This document shows positions 7,078-16,100 of a stretch of 49,532 nucleotides of DNA, in pieces. The stretch covers positions 1 through 49,532 of IMG/VR virus record IMGVR_UViG_3300046714_000174. One strand, written 5' to 3'. The position numbers and the translations under genes were made by a program. The notes below the pieces were generated by a model. The model saw only the letters and a program-made list of their open reading frames with translations, was not told where the DNA came from and made no database searches. How positions within the stretch are numbered: the first letter of the stretch is position 1; each line of letters starts with the position of its first letter. The stretch comes from a virus.

Positions 7078-7644
7078 ATGCCCGAATTGATTCCGACCGA
7101 GCGCACCACCAGCGCTCCCAAGAAACCGATGGTGGAGTCCCAGGCCGACGCGAAAGCGCTGCTCCTCCTCGAACAAGAGCGCACCGAAGAAGCGCGCCTC
7201 AAGGCCGATCTCGAGGACGACTCGAAGTGGCACTACTACGTCCGCTGCTACCGCTGCCACGAGAACGGCCAGCACCACGTTGGCGTCTACCTCACGAAGA
7301 ACCCGCGCGGCGGAGTCATCACTCAACACGAGTGGTACAGTTCCTACAAGAACCGCAACGATCCGTGGCCGGGCGACATCCTCTGCCAGGAGTGCTACAA
7401 GCCCGACGCGGAGGGCGAGTGCACGGGTGAGGAGTTCCAGCTCAAGGTGAGCTACGAGCCATCGACGAAGAAGAAGGGCTCGATGTTCTACGTCGACCCG
7501 AACTACTTGTGGCGCTTCGCCAAGGACGGCGAGCTCGCGAAGAAGTACGGCCGACACCGCGCCGTGCGCGTCGCGTATCGCTCCGGCAACGAGCAGTTCG
7601 CCGCGATGCCGAACGAAGAGAGAAAGGAGCTCGTCCGTGGCTGA
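7078..7644 (+). CDS. Hypothetical zinc-binding protein between portal and scaffold
   Basis: A 188-residue protein from the ATG at 7078, two bases after the portal stop. The N-terminal 50 residues are charged and helical. Two Cys pairs (CYRCH near residue 59 and CQEC near 102) could bind a single zinc ion. The rest is rich in Tyr, Trp and Lys. It overlaps the scaffold start by eight bases. It is probably a head-assembly or virion protein; no family is recognised. Confidence 0.6.
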   Translation: MPELIPTERTTSAPKKPMVESQADAKALLLLEQERTEEARLKADLEDDSKWHYYVRCYRCHENGQHHVGVYLTKNPRGGVITQHEWYSSYKNRNDPWPGDILCQECYKPDAEGECTGEEFQLKVSYEPSTKKKGSMFYVDPNYLWRFAKDGELAKKYGRHRAVRVAYRSGNEQFAAMPNEERKELVRG

Positions 7645-8503
7645 TACCCCGCAAGCTCCCGCAGTTCCGGTCGCCGCCGCACCCGTCACGCCGCCTGCCG
7701 AGAAGCCGGCCGCTGAGATTCGGATGGCCGATGTCGACGGGCACGTCGTCCTCAAGACCGCGCGTGGCGAAGACGAGATCGTGCCTCTGTCCGTGCTCAT
7801 CAAGGACGCGCAGATGTACAAGTCCGGGCAGCAAATCCTCGACGAAGGGAAAGAGAAGTCGAGGGTCTTTGCCGCAGAGCTGGCTGATGGCAACAAGTGG
7901 CGTCAGGAGCAGGAACTTCTCGCGCGCGACCCCAAGGGGTATGCTGCGCTCAAGCTGAGGCAAGCGAGCATCGCCAACGGTGCTCCGATCGAACTTCAGC
8001 AACCGAACACCCAAACCGATGATGACGGCGACCCCGTACCGCGCAACTCCAGCGCGACCGAGGCGCGTCTTGCGCGTGTCGAGGCGAATCAACACCAGAT
8101 CGCCACGAACCAACACCAGGAACGTATTACGCGCGAGATCAGAGAGGCGCTGGACGAGTATCCAGCCCTGAAGGATCCGACCAACGCGGACCTTCGAGTC
8201 GAAGCGGAGAAGGTGCTACTCGCCGCCAAGGTGCTTGACGCGAACTCCAACGCACGCGCGGAAGCTCGCAGCTTCCATTCGGCGCTGATGAGATCGCTCG
8301 GTGCATCGAGGACGGTAATCCGTGACACGCGACAGGATCGTGTGGCGAACATGCCCGCGATCTCTCCGCAGACCGGGATCCCGGATGCGAAGGCGCTCGA
8401 AGCTCTCGAAGCCCCCAAGGCTGCCGACTTGAAACGTGGCGGCGCGGAGTGGCGGAGAAAAGGGATGGCCTTCCTTACGAAGCTCCAGGGCGGCGGGGGA
8501 TAG
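7637..8503 (+). CDS. Putative capsid scaffolding protein
   Basis: The 288-residue protein starts at GTG 7637 behind a good ribosome-binding site (AAAGGAG). It has a Pro/Ala-rich N-terminus, a long charged helical middle with Gln-rich and coiled-coil character, and a short basic C-terminal helix (KRGGAEWRRKGMAFLTKLQ). Low complexity, predicted helicity and the basic C-terminal tail are typical of scaffolding proteins, which bind the coat protein through that tail. The capsid gene follows 21 bases later, which supports the call. Confidence 0.7.
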   Translation: MADTPQAPAVPVAAAPVTPPAEKPAAEIRMADVDGHVVLKTARGEDEIVPLSVLIKDAQMYKSGQQILDEGKEKSRVFAAELADGNKWRQEQELLARDPKGYAALKLRQASIANGAPIELQQPNTQTDDDGDPVPRNSSATEARLARVEANQHQIATNQHQERITREIREALDEYPALKDPTNADLRVEAEKVLLAAKVLDANSNARAEARSFHSALMRSLGASRTVIRDTRQDRVANMPAISPQTGIPDAKALEALEAPKAADLKRGGAEWRRKGMAFLTKLQGGGG

Positions 8504-8524
8504 CCTCGAAAAGGAAGTGGCATC

Positions 8525-10000
8525 ATGCCCGGTATCGATACCGCACCCGGCGCACTCGTCGGGAGCCCGAACATTGGCACCCTGAGCGGAAACGCCATCT
8601 GGGACCAACTCGTTCGCAACATCATCATGCCGACCATCATCGACGGTCGGAACCAAGCCGTCCCCTTGCTCGGGTTGCTCAAGACGAGCCCCAAGCACGT
8701 CGATGGTCGCTTCTTCGGAGAGAACGTGCGCTTCGGCCGCAACTACGGCGGAACGAGCGCGATTCACCCTGAAGGCAACATGCCCGACCCGCTCTCGCAA
8801 GGCATCTACCAGTACATGAGTCGCGTCGTCGACGCCTACCTGCGCATCAAGCTCTCCGGAGCGTTGCTGCGTCGAGCGCAAGGCGACGGCATGGTCTCGA
8901 TGCTGGACCCCTTGCAGTTCGAGTCGGAGGGCGCCATCGACGACCTCGCGATCAAGCAGGAGATCCAACTCCACGGTGACGGCTCGGGCCGACGCGCGGA
9001 AGTCTCCTCGGTCGCGGCGGGCTCGGTCACGGTTCGCCTGAACCAGGACAACGTGGGCACGGCGAACTGCACGAGCAGACCGACGATCTACCTCGACGTC
9101 GGGATGCGCATCGCGTTCGCCTCGGCGGCGGGCACGATCCGCACGGTAGGCGGCCAGCAAGCCTTCTACGTGATTTCGGTTCCCTCGAGCAACACGGTGG
9201 CCTTCTCGCTGACGCCGGGTGGCGGCGTGTTCGACCTGACGGCGGGTGCGGTCATCCAAGTCGGTGACTGGCTTGTCGACGCGGCCCGCGACTCGTCGCT
9301 CTCGTCGACGCCCTACATGGATACTGCTTTCAAGCAGGAGCCGATGGGCATCGAGGGCATCTTCCGTGACGTGGGCGTGCTCGACGGCATGGCGATCTCG
9401 ACCGCGGGACAGCAAACTGGTTCGGTCGACTACTCGCAAACGTCGGTCACGGCGCAAGCGGTCGGCTTCCAGGGCGTGCAGGTGAACGGTGCGGCGCTCA
9501 CGGCGTCATATCCGCCGCCTTCCTTCAATGTCGGAAACGTCTTCACCGCTGGCGGTGGTGCCGCGCGGCAGATCAGCGACACGCTGCTCCAGAAGCTCGT
9601 CTCCGATCCGATGGAGATCAACAACACGAAGATCGGCGTCTTGTGCTCGGCGTGGGCCATGTACACGTCGTACCTCGATACGCTGATCGGCGACAAGCGC
9701 TTCAACTCGACCACCATCGCAGGCGGTCACGCGAACTTCGGCCAGGACTCGGGCGTCACCTTCAACGGGATGAACTGGTTCAAGTCGCGCTTCGCGCTGA
9801 ACAACAAGGTGTGGGGCTTCGACCTGGAATGGTTCCAGTGGTACGAGAACCAATCGCTCCAAGTCGCGACGGCGCCGGGCGGCAACCAATACGAGCGCGT
9901 GCGCGACAAGGATGCGTTCTGGCTCGCGATGGTCGAGTCGGGCCAGCTCATCGTGCATCACCGCCAACGCGCGGGCGGCGTATTGGTCGACGTGTACTAG
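8525..10000 (+). CDS. Major capsid protein
   Basis: A 491-residue protein with a strong ribosome-binding site (AAGGAAG) 8-9 bases before ATG 8525. The N-terminal part (GNAIWDQLVRNIIMP...RNQAVPLLGLLKTSPKHVDGRFF) and the regular mixture of helices and strands resemble HK97-fold coat proteins of N4- and P22-like podoviruses. It includes an inserted beta-rich segment about residues 155-250. Position after the scaffold and before a strong terminator fits high-level expression. No protease or delta-domain is apparent. The call rests on context, length and pattern, not on a catalytic motif. Confidence 0.85.
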   Translation: MPGIDTAPGALVGSPNIGTLSGNAIWDQLVRNIIMPTIIDGRNQAVPLLGLLKTSPKHVDGRFFGENVRFGRNYGGTSAIHPEGNMPDPLSQGIYQYMSRVVDAYLRIKLSGALLRRAQGDGMVSMLDPLQFESEGAIDDLAIKQEIQLHGDGSGRRAEVSSVAAGSVTVRLNQDNVGTANCTSRPTIYLDVGMRIAFASAAGTIRTVGGQQAFYVISVPSSNTVAFSLTPGGGVFDLTAGAVIQVGDWLVDAARDSSLSSTPYMDTAFKQEPMGIEGIFRDVGVLDGMAISTAGQQTGSVDYSQTSVTAQAVGFQGVQVNGAALTASYPPPSFNVGNVFTAGGGAARQISDTLLQKLVSDPMEINNTKIGVLCSAWAMYTSYLDTLIGDKRFNSTTIAGGHANFGQDSGVTFNGMNWFKSRFALNNKVWGFDLEWFQWYENQSLQVATAPGGNQYERVRDKDAFWLAMVESGQLIVHHRQRAGGVLVDVY

Positions 10001-10019
10001 TCGTCGACTGATGTTCACA

Positions 10020-10053
10020 GGGGCGGCCCAAGAAGCCGGCCGCCCCTTTTCCC
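10020..10053 (+). terminator. Rho-independent terminator after the capsid gene
   Basis: A perfect 9-bp stem, GGGGCGGCC (10020-10028) with GGCCGCCCC (10038-10046), has a 9-base loop and is followed by TTTTCCC. It lies 20 bases after the capsid stop. It is the clearest terminator in the window and probably sets the capsid message apart from the tail genes, with read-through feeding the rest. Confidence 0.85.
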
Positions 10054-10111
10054 TTCGCTCCTTCTCTCTGTTTCGTCGGCGTGGTCACGGACCACCGAAA
10101 GGAATTCGCTC

Positions 10112-10948
10112 ATGGGTTTCACTCAAAAGAACGCACGTAAGATCCGGCTCAACCCCACCTACGGCAACATCCATCAGGTCCAGTCGCGGAAGATGCTCCT
10201 TCCGCCCTTTGTCGGCGCGACCGCGCCCGACGTGACTCACCCGTTTACGAGCATCGCGCAGAACCAAACCTTCGCGTCGCTTGCCGCCAACGCGATTGCG
10301 GCCCCGTTCTCGCAGAACGGCCAAGCAATCTTCACGAACCCAATGCTGCTCAACGGAGTGGCTGGAGGCGCCGGCGTCTATACGATCGGGCAGCCGGCGG
10401 GAGCTGCGGCGAATCGTGGTGTGTACCTCTCGATCCCGGCCATTGCTTCGCTTCAGACGGTGACGGCAAATGCAACGATGACGTGGCGTATTCGCGGCAT
10501 CAATCATCTCGGGATTGACTTCATGCGCAACGGTTTCGTGGAGACGAGCTTCGGCACGAACAACGGCTTCCATGAAGGCGGCATGTGCTGGCAGTACATC
10601 GACACGATCGAGATCCTGTCGTATTCGGGACCAGGAACCGACACTCTGAGTGTGGGTTGGAGTAATGCGCACGGCACGCTGTCGACCAATCGCCTCCCGA
10701 TACCCTGGGATGCGGCGCTTGTCTCCGAGATCATCGGTGTTGTGCTCGTGAACCCCGGAACATCTGGTGTGTTCGCAACGTGGACGATCGGTCAGTTGCT
10801 CAATCCTGTCCTGACGGCGAGCGCGCAGCTCACACCCGGCTTCGTCAACAGCGTCGTGCGTTTCCAGACGGGAAACATGACGACCCTTGGCACGACACCG
10901 CTTGAATACATCGTCATCGCTGCGGTCAACGCCATCAACTCCCACTGA
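10112..10948 (+). CDS. Probable virion protein (capsid decoration or head-fibre candidate)
   Basis: A 278-residue protein with a good ribosome-binding site (AAAGGAA) before ATG 10112. It is rich in Gly, Ala, Thr, Asn and Ser with many beta-strand-like stretches and almost no charged runs, as expected of a virion surface protein. It stands immediately after the capsid gene and terminator, a common place for decoration proteins. No specific family is recognised, so the role is inferred from position and composition. Confidence 0.6.
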   Translation: MGFTQKNARKIRLNPTYGNIHQVQSRKMLLPPFVGATAPDVTHPFTSIAQNQTFASLAANAIAAPFSQNGQAIFTNPMLLNGVAGGAGVYTIGQPAGAAANRGVYLSIPAIASLQTVTANATMTWRIRGINHLGIDFMRNGFVETSFGTNNGFHEGGMCWQYIDTIEILSYSGPGTDTLSVGWSNAHGTLSTNRLPIPWDAALVSEIIGVVLVNPGTSGVFATWTIGQLLNPVLTASAQLTPGFVNSVVRFQTGNMTTLGTTPLEYIVIAAVNAINSH

Positions 10949-10954
10949 GGCATC

Positions 10955-11515
10955 ATGGCAATCAAGATCGACGTTCCGCCGAATCACCCGCTTCGCGATC
11001 GACACTGGCGACCGCCGAACCCTTCGTGGGCTTCGGAGGAAACCATCGCGCGAGTGCGGGCGGCTCTGTGGCGCGTCGATTCGCGCCTCGATGTCTGGTG
11101 GTATACGGCGATGCACCAGCATGACCGAGAGCACCCCGGCCGCTGGGCCATCATGTACTGGAAGCAGAAAGCGAACGAGTGGAGTGTGGTCTTCTTCTGG
11201 GAGGGAGTCGGTGGCTCCTTCCGGCCCCTCTCGGAAGAAGCCGTCACTCCGATCAAGAACGCGCTCGGCGCATGTGAGGAAGAGGCGAACGTCGCCGCCA
11301 AGCGCTGCGAGGAAGAGAACCGGCTGCGCAAGGAGAAGGACAAGGCCGAATTCCGCGAGTCTGTGTTCGAGTACGAGAATGACAAGCGTGCGCGAAACTT
11401 CGGATCGCGCCTGATCTCCGCGCCGGGGTACATCCGTCGCCGGAACGTCAAGCCCGAAGACTCGCAAAATTCAAACCACAACAAGTTCTTGAAGGAACGC
11501 GGGCTCAATCCGTGA
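10955..11515 (+). CDS. Hypothetical virion-region protein
   Basis: A 186-residue protein. The N-terminal half is Trp-rich (RHWRPPNPSW, DVWWYTAMHQ, WSVVFFWEGVGG). A long charged helix follows, probably a coiled coil (residues about 110-145, Glu/Lys/Arg-rich), then a basic tail. It lies between head and neck genes. Similar Trp-rich small proteins occur near podovirus capsid genes, but I cannot name a family. Confidence 0.6.
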   Translation: MAIKIDVPPNHPLRDRHWRPPNPSWASEETIARVRAALWRVDSRLDVWWYTAMHQHDREHPGRWAIMYWKQKANEWSVVFFWEGVGGSFRPLSEEAVTPIKNALGACEEEANVAAKRCEEENRLRKEKDKAEFRESVFEYENDKRARNFGSRLISAPGYIRRRNVKPEDSQNSNHNKFLKERGLNP

Positions 11516-12528
11516 ACCTGACTGACACCATCACCGAGATTCGCACGACGCTCGACGACCCGTTGATCGATCGTAATGGCGCGACACTCTCGGTGAAGTT
11601 CACGGACGCGATGCTCGTCACAGCATTGCAGACGAAGCTGCGCTCGCTCTCGCGCATCCAGGTTTCGCGCGACGTTGGCTACCACAACTTCACGATGGTC
11701 CTGAACTCGGCCGACGCCGTTCAGATCATGCAGAGCGTTTGGCAGTGGCCGCTGCCCTCGTGGGTCGCGAACCTCGTCAACGTCTGGATCTTGAACCTCG
11801 GCGGACCGCTCAACCCGACGACGCAGCCGACCTTCTCGCCGTACCTGTGGCCGACGCCACCGATGATGAATGCGGATCCGTTCCCGCGCGCGCGTCGAAA
11901 CTATCCCTACGGCTGGCGCTTCGACGGCAACCGCACCTTCCGCGTTTGGAACCAAGCGACCGCGCCGAACATGCTGCTCCAAGTGGCGAAGATCCCGGCG
12001 CGGCTCTTTCGCGCGACGCTCGACCAAGATCCTTCGAGCAAGACGACACTCTACCTGCCCCAGGCCTTGAGCCTCGGCACGCAGGACAAGGAAGAGGGCG
12101 CCTACATCAACGCCGAAGTCGAAGTCACGAGCGGTGCGACGACCGAGAACATCGGCCTGCGTCGTCGCTGCGTGTATTCCGCGAGCGTGAATCTCGACGA
12201 GACGCTGACGACATCAATCGCGCTCGAGACCGCGTTCGCTCAACAGCTCGAGCAGGGCGACACGATCGAGACGGCGATCCCGCTCGGTGAGGATCACTCG
12301 CGACTCTTGACGTTGCTCGCGGTGCAGTGGTGCTTCGAGCAGACCGCGAACCTTCCGGGGCAGAAGGCGATCGCGGACGAGCTGCGCCAAGAACTCATGG
12401 ACTTCAAGGCGTATGTGTCGCCGCGCGACACGCAAGGGCCGGAGTTCTTCCAGTCGCAACCGATCGGATACGGTCCGGGCTACGATCCCGACCGCTCGTA
12501 CTTCAACATCAGAGGAGTTTGGCCGTGA
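11512..12528 (+). CDS. Putative head-tail adaptor (neck) protein
   Basis: The 338-residue protein starts at GTG 11512, overlapping the previous stop. The beginning (LTDTITEIRTTLDDP...KFTDAMLVTALQTKLRSLSRIQ) and the alternating helical and beta-rich design fit podovirus adaptor proteins of the T7 gp11 or P22 gp4 type. It lies between capsid and nozzle genes, exactly where an adaptor is expected. It would seal the portal after packaging and anchor the tail. The call rests mainly on position. Confidence 0.55.
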   Translation: MNLTDTITEIRTTLDDPLIDRNGATLSVKFTDAMLVTALQTKLRSLSRIQVSRDVGYHNFTMVLNSADAVQIMQSVWQWPLPSWVANLVNVWILNLGGPLNPTTQPTFSPYLWPTPPMMNADPFPRARRNYPYGWRFDGNRTFRVWNQATAPNMLLQVAKIPARLFRATLDQDPSSKTTLYLPQALSLGTQDKEEGAYINAEVEVTSGATTENIGLRRRCVYSASVNLDETLTTSIALETAFAQQLEQGDTIETAIPLGEDHSRLLTLLAVQWCFEQTANLPGQKAIADELRQELMDFKAYVSPRDTQGPEFFQSQPIGYGPGYDPDRSYFNIRGVWP

Positions 12529-13151
12529 CCGACTACTTCATGGACATCAAGACGGCGACCTTCGGTGGAACCGCCGTTCCGAACGATTCGACCGTTCACT
12601 TCGCGAGTGACGGGCAGGGCGGACTCACGGCGGCGACCTCGGTTGTCGCTGGAACCACGTTCACGGCCACAGCGACAGGTGGATCGGCGCTATCCGTTGC
12701 TGGGCTCACGGCGGGCACGAACTACTACGCCTTCACGAGCGATGGCTTCTATGCTCGCGCCACCGCAATCTCGACGACGGCCTTTACGGTCGACGTGTGG
12801 AAGCATCAGGTTTACGCGCGCGTCGGACGGATCCCGACCGGAACGATCACGATCCACACGCAGTGTATTGCTTCTGAGTTCCTGCTCACCGAGCTGCGAT
12901 CGCTAAACATTCAGGGCAACATCACTGGACCGACGAACCTGTCGATCACGGACCCAATCGGAACTGTGCTGCGTGGCTTCACGATTCCGACCGCCGCTTT
13001 GCCGAACTTCATCGACCTTGGGCCGGAGGGAATGGAGATCCGCGGTCCGGTTGGGATCATCGTGGGCACGTTGTCGCAGCTCAACGCGACGCTTAGCTTC
13101 CAGTTGAAGAAGCCCGTTTTCGGCGGCGCAGTTCTCGGCCGCGTCATCTGA
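12525..13151 (+). CDS. Beta-rich virion protein
   Basis: A 208-residue protein from GTG 12525, behind AGGAG and overlapping the previous stop. The first 90 residues are Thr/Ala/Gly-rich strand repeats. The second half looks like a beta-sandwich (LRSLNIQGNITGPTNLSITDP, then LDLGPEGMEIRGPVGI-like strands). It is probably a neck or tail decoration protein. No family is recognised. Confidence 0.6.
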   Translation: MTDYFMDIKTATFGGTAVPNDSTVHFASDGQGGLTAATSVVAGTTFTATATGGSALSVAGLTAGTNYYAFTSDGFYARATAISTTAFTVDVWKHQVYARVGRIPTGTITIHTQCIASEFLLTELRSLNIQGNITGPTNLSITDPIGTVLRGFTIPTAALPNFIDLGPEGMEIRGPVGIIVGTLSQLNATLSFQLKKPVFGGAVLGRVI

Positions 13152-13152
13152 G

Positions 13153-16100
13153 ATGGCCGCTCCGCAATCGGAGATCGAACCGCAATACAGGCCGATCCGA
13201 ATGGCTCCCCTGGACGGGGGCATCGTCGACAACCAGGACGAGTCTTCGCCGACGTTCAAGGACAGCCAGACGCGCTTCTGCCAGAACGTCGACTTCGATC
13301 GGGGCTCTGTGGCAACGGCGCGCGGGATGCGCAAGTTCGGCAATCAGGTAGCGCCCGGGGGTGGGCTCCGCTTTCGCGCCGATCCTGCGCTTCCGCCGCT
13401 CTTCATCGAGTCGGGCAAGGCCGTGCCCGTGCGCGGCTACGCCCACATTCCCTACAACCAGGACACAGATATCGGCGGCCGGTTCGACTTCGAGGGCACG
13501 TTCCCCTCAAGTGACACCTACCACAACCGACGCGGCCGATCGTTTCAGCGCGACATCAGCTTCCGGATCCCGCCAGAGGAAAAGCTCTTCGAGGCGAACA
13601 CGCGCGGAAGTGCTGCACCAGCCACGAACCCCGCGGGCTTCACGCCGCCGCACGGCTTCGATGAAGCGCTCGACGAGTGCTTCGTGCTCTGGCAGAAGGG
13701 CGGCGACGGCAACCCGCCGATGTCGGTCGGTCTCGGGGTCGTGAACATCGGCAGTCTCTCGCAGGCTGACACGTCGGGCACGCAAGCACCGGCATCGCGT
13801 CCTTCGAACTACGCGCTCTGCTTCATCTGGTTCGACGCGCCCGCGTGGGCTCGGCCCGCGCCGTCGATCATGGACTACAACCTGACGAGCGGGTTCCTGC
13901 CGACCGACGGCGCAAACGGCGGACAGCACTCGACGCAAGCATTCCGCGCGCTGCTCATTCATCAGTTCGTAGAGCCGGGCAAGACCTACCACGTCTCCGT
14001 GCAGCTCAAGCTTGACAGCGGGACGCAGGGCGGAATCGCGACGAACACCGCTTGGCAGAACGACGGCTACTTCAAGGTCTGGGTGCGCGAGGACCGGAAG
14101 AAGACGCTCTCGAAGTTCACCGCGATTGATAGCGGTTCGGGCGTCACGTTGAACGGCATGGAAGTGTGGAAGGGTCCGCAGGATTCAGCGCGCTATCTCA
14201 CGAAGTACGGCATCCGCTTCGCCGGCCGCGACGCGACCTTCGTTGGCCTGGGCTTCCGAAACAACCCGTGGCAGAAGGCGAGCTTCATCCCTTGGGGCAT
14301 GGACGCTGCGCCGCTTGTCAACGGCGGTTTCCGGATGGTCGACCGCTCGGCGAACACGACGACGGCGCTGTACGGCGGCGGCGTCTACACACTCACGGCG
14401 ACGAAGATCGCGAACGGCGACGCCTTTGTGCAGATCAACCACGGAGGCTTCTCGGATGGAAACACAAACGGCGGTTTCGATCCTATGGCTATCTGGGGCG
14501 GCGCTGTCTATACGTCCTGGCTCGGACAGGGCAACGCTGCTGGCACTGTGCCGTTCAACTCGGAAGCGCTCCGCGGCTATCGCCTCGTGGCGACGAACGA
14601 TTGGACGCCTGGCGCTCCTGCGGCGAAGGGCGCCGTCTTCTCGATTCTCAGCTACGCGCGTGTCGGTGGTCCGCTCTTTCAAGTCACGATCCAAGGGGGC
14701 GCGACGATCAACGCCTTCGCCGCGCAGCCAATCCTCGTCCAAGCCTTCCGCTGGCATCAGCGGCCAATCGAAGCATGCGAGCTGCGCACCTGGGCAGCGC
14801 CGCGCGATTACGAAGACCCGAGTCCGCTGATCGCTGCGCGCCGCAAGCTTTCGCTCGGCATGTCGCTACGCCTCGATGACGCGACCGAACCCGACATCGC
14901 GAACCTGCTCGAGCGCTATGCGATGGACGACTGCGGCGGCACGGTGATCCGCGAGACGGTTCGCGGCGGCGCGCGCAACGGATATCTGTGCCCGCAAGGT
15001 CTCGGCATCTCCGAGGGCGGTACGCGCGGCAAGAACCTGCTCTTCCTCTCAGGGGAAGGCGAGAAGGTTGCGATCGACTTCTCCACGAATCCGATCGTCA
15101 AGCGCGTCGTGGAGAGCGTGCTCGCGAGCGGGACGCAGGGCTTCGCGATGGAGCTCACCTGCATCTTCACCGAGGCGTACTACGGAATCATGGGCGTTGG
15201 CGAGAGCCTGCCCGACCTTCCGGCATCCGGGCTCTCAGGATCGCGCCCGCGCTTCGCGCCCGAGATCATGTCCTGGGACGTGAAAGATGCGGTTGGCCAA
15301 GGCTCGAAAGCCGTCGCGCGTCCGATCATGGCGCTGACGTTCCGTGGGCTTTCGAGCGACATCAGCTCGGCGCGCTTCAAGCGCCCGCTCGCGCCGTCTG
15401 TCGAAATCGCATCCTTCAGCGACCAGGAGGACGTGGATCCGATCGTGCCGAGCGATCTCCTCTCCTGGTACACGGCGGGCGGACTCGATGTCGCCCGCTA
15501 CGATCAGAACGCCGGATGGGTCGGCAAACCCGTGACGCTTCAGGTTGGCTTTCAGCCGGTCATCGGCTCGACGGACACCTACGACGTGTACCTCGCGATG
15601 ACGCCGAAGGATGTCTGGAACCCGCAATCGGGCGACGCTGGCGATGCGGAGTTCGCGTATTTCACGGCGGGCGGTGGAACTTACGACGTGGCCTACAAGA
15701 CCGCGGCGCACTTCACGATCAAGAAGAAGGACATCTTCCGCTCGATCATCACCATCGGCGGCAAGCACAACCCGCGCGGTCTCGGGATGCACGACATCTC
15801 CGCGCGCATGCTGCTCGACGAGGTGCGCATCTTCGCGACGAGCGGGCCCGGAACGCTGCCGGCGACGAACGGAGCCGCGAACGTCACGCGCGACGGGAAG
15901 CTCGAAGGAACGAAGTGCCTGCCCCCGCGTGTGCTCAGTGCCGACGAACTGCTCTTGCCGCTGGGGCGGAACGCGCAGTCTGTGAACGTGACGGAGCGCT
16001 CGACGAACGTGACGCCGGCCGGCTCAGGCAGGTTCTTCCCCGGCCTCGCTTCGGCGAGTATCGATGCTGCGGACGACTGCATCATGTCTGTCGGTGGCGA

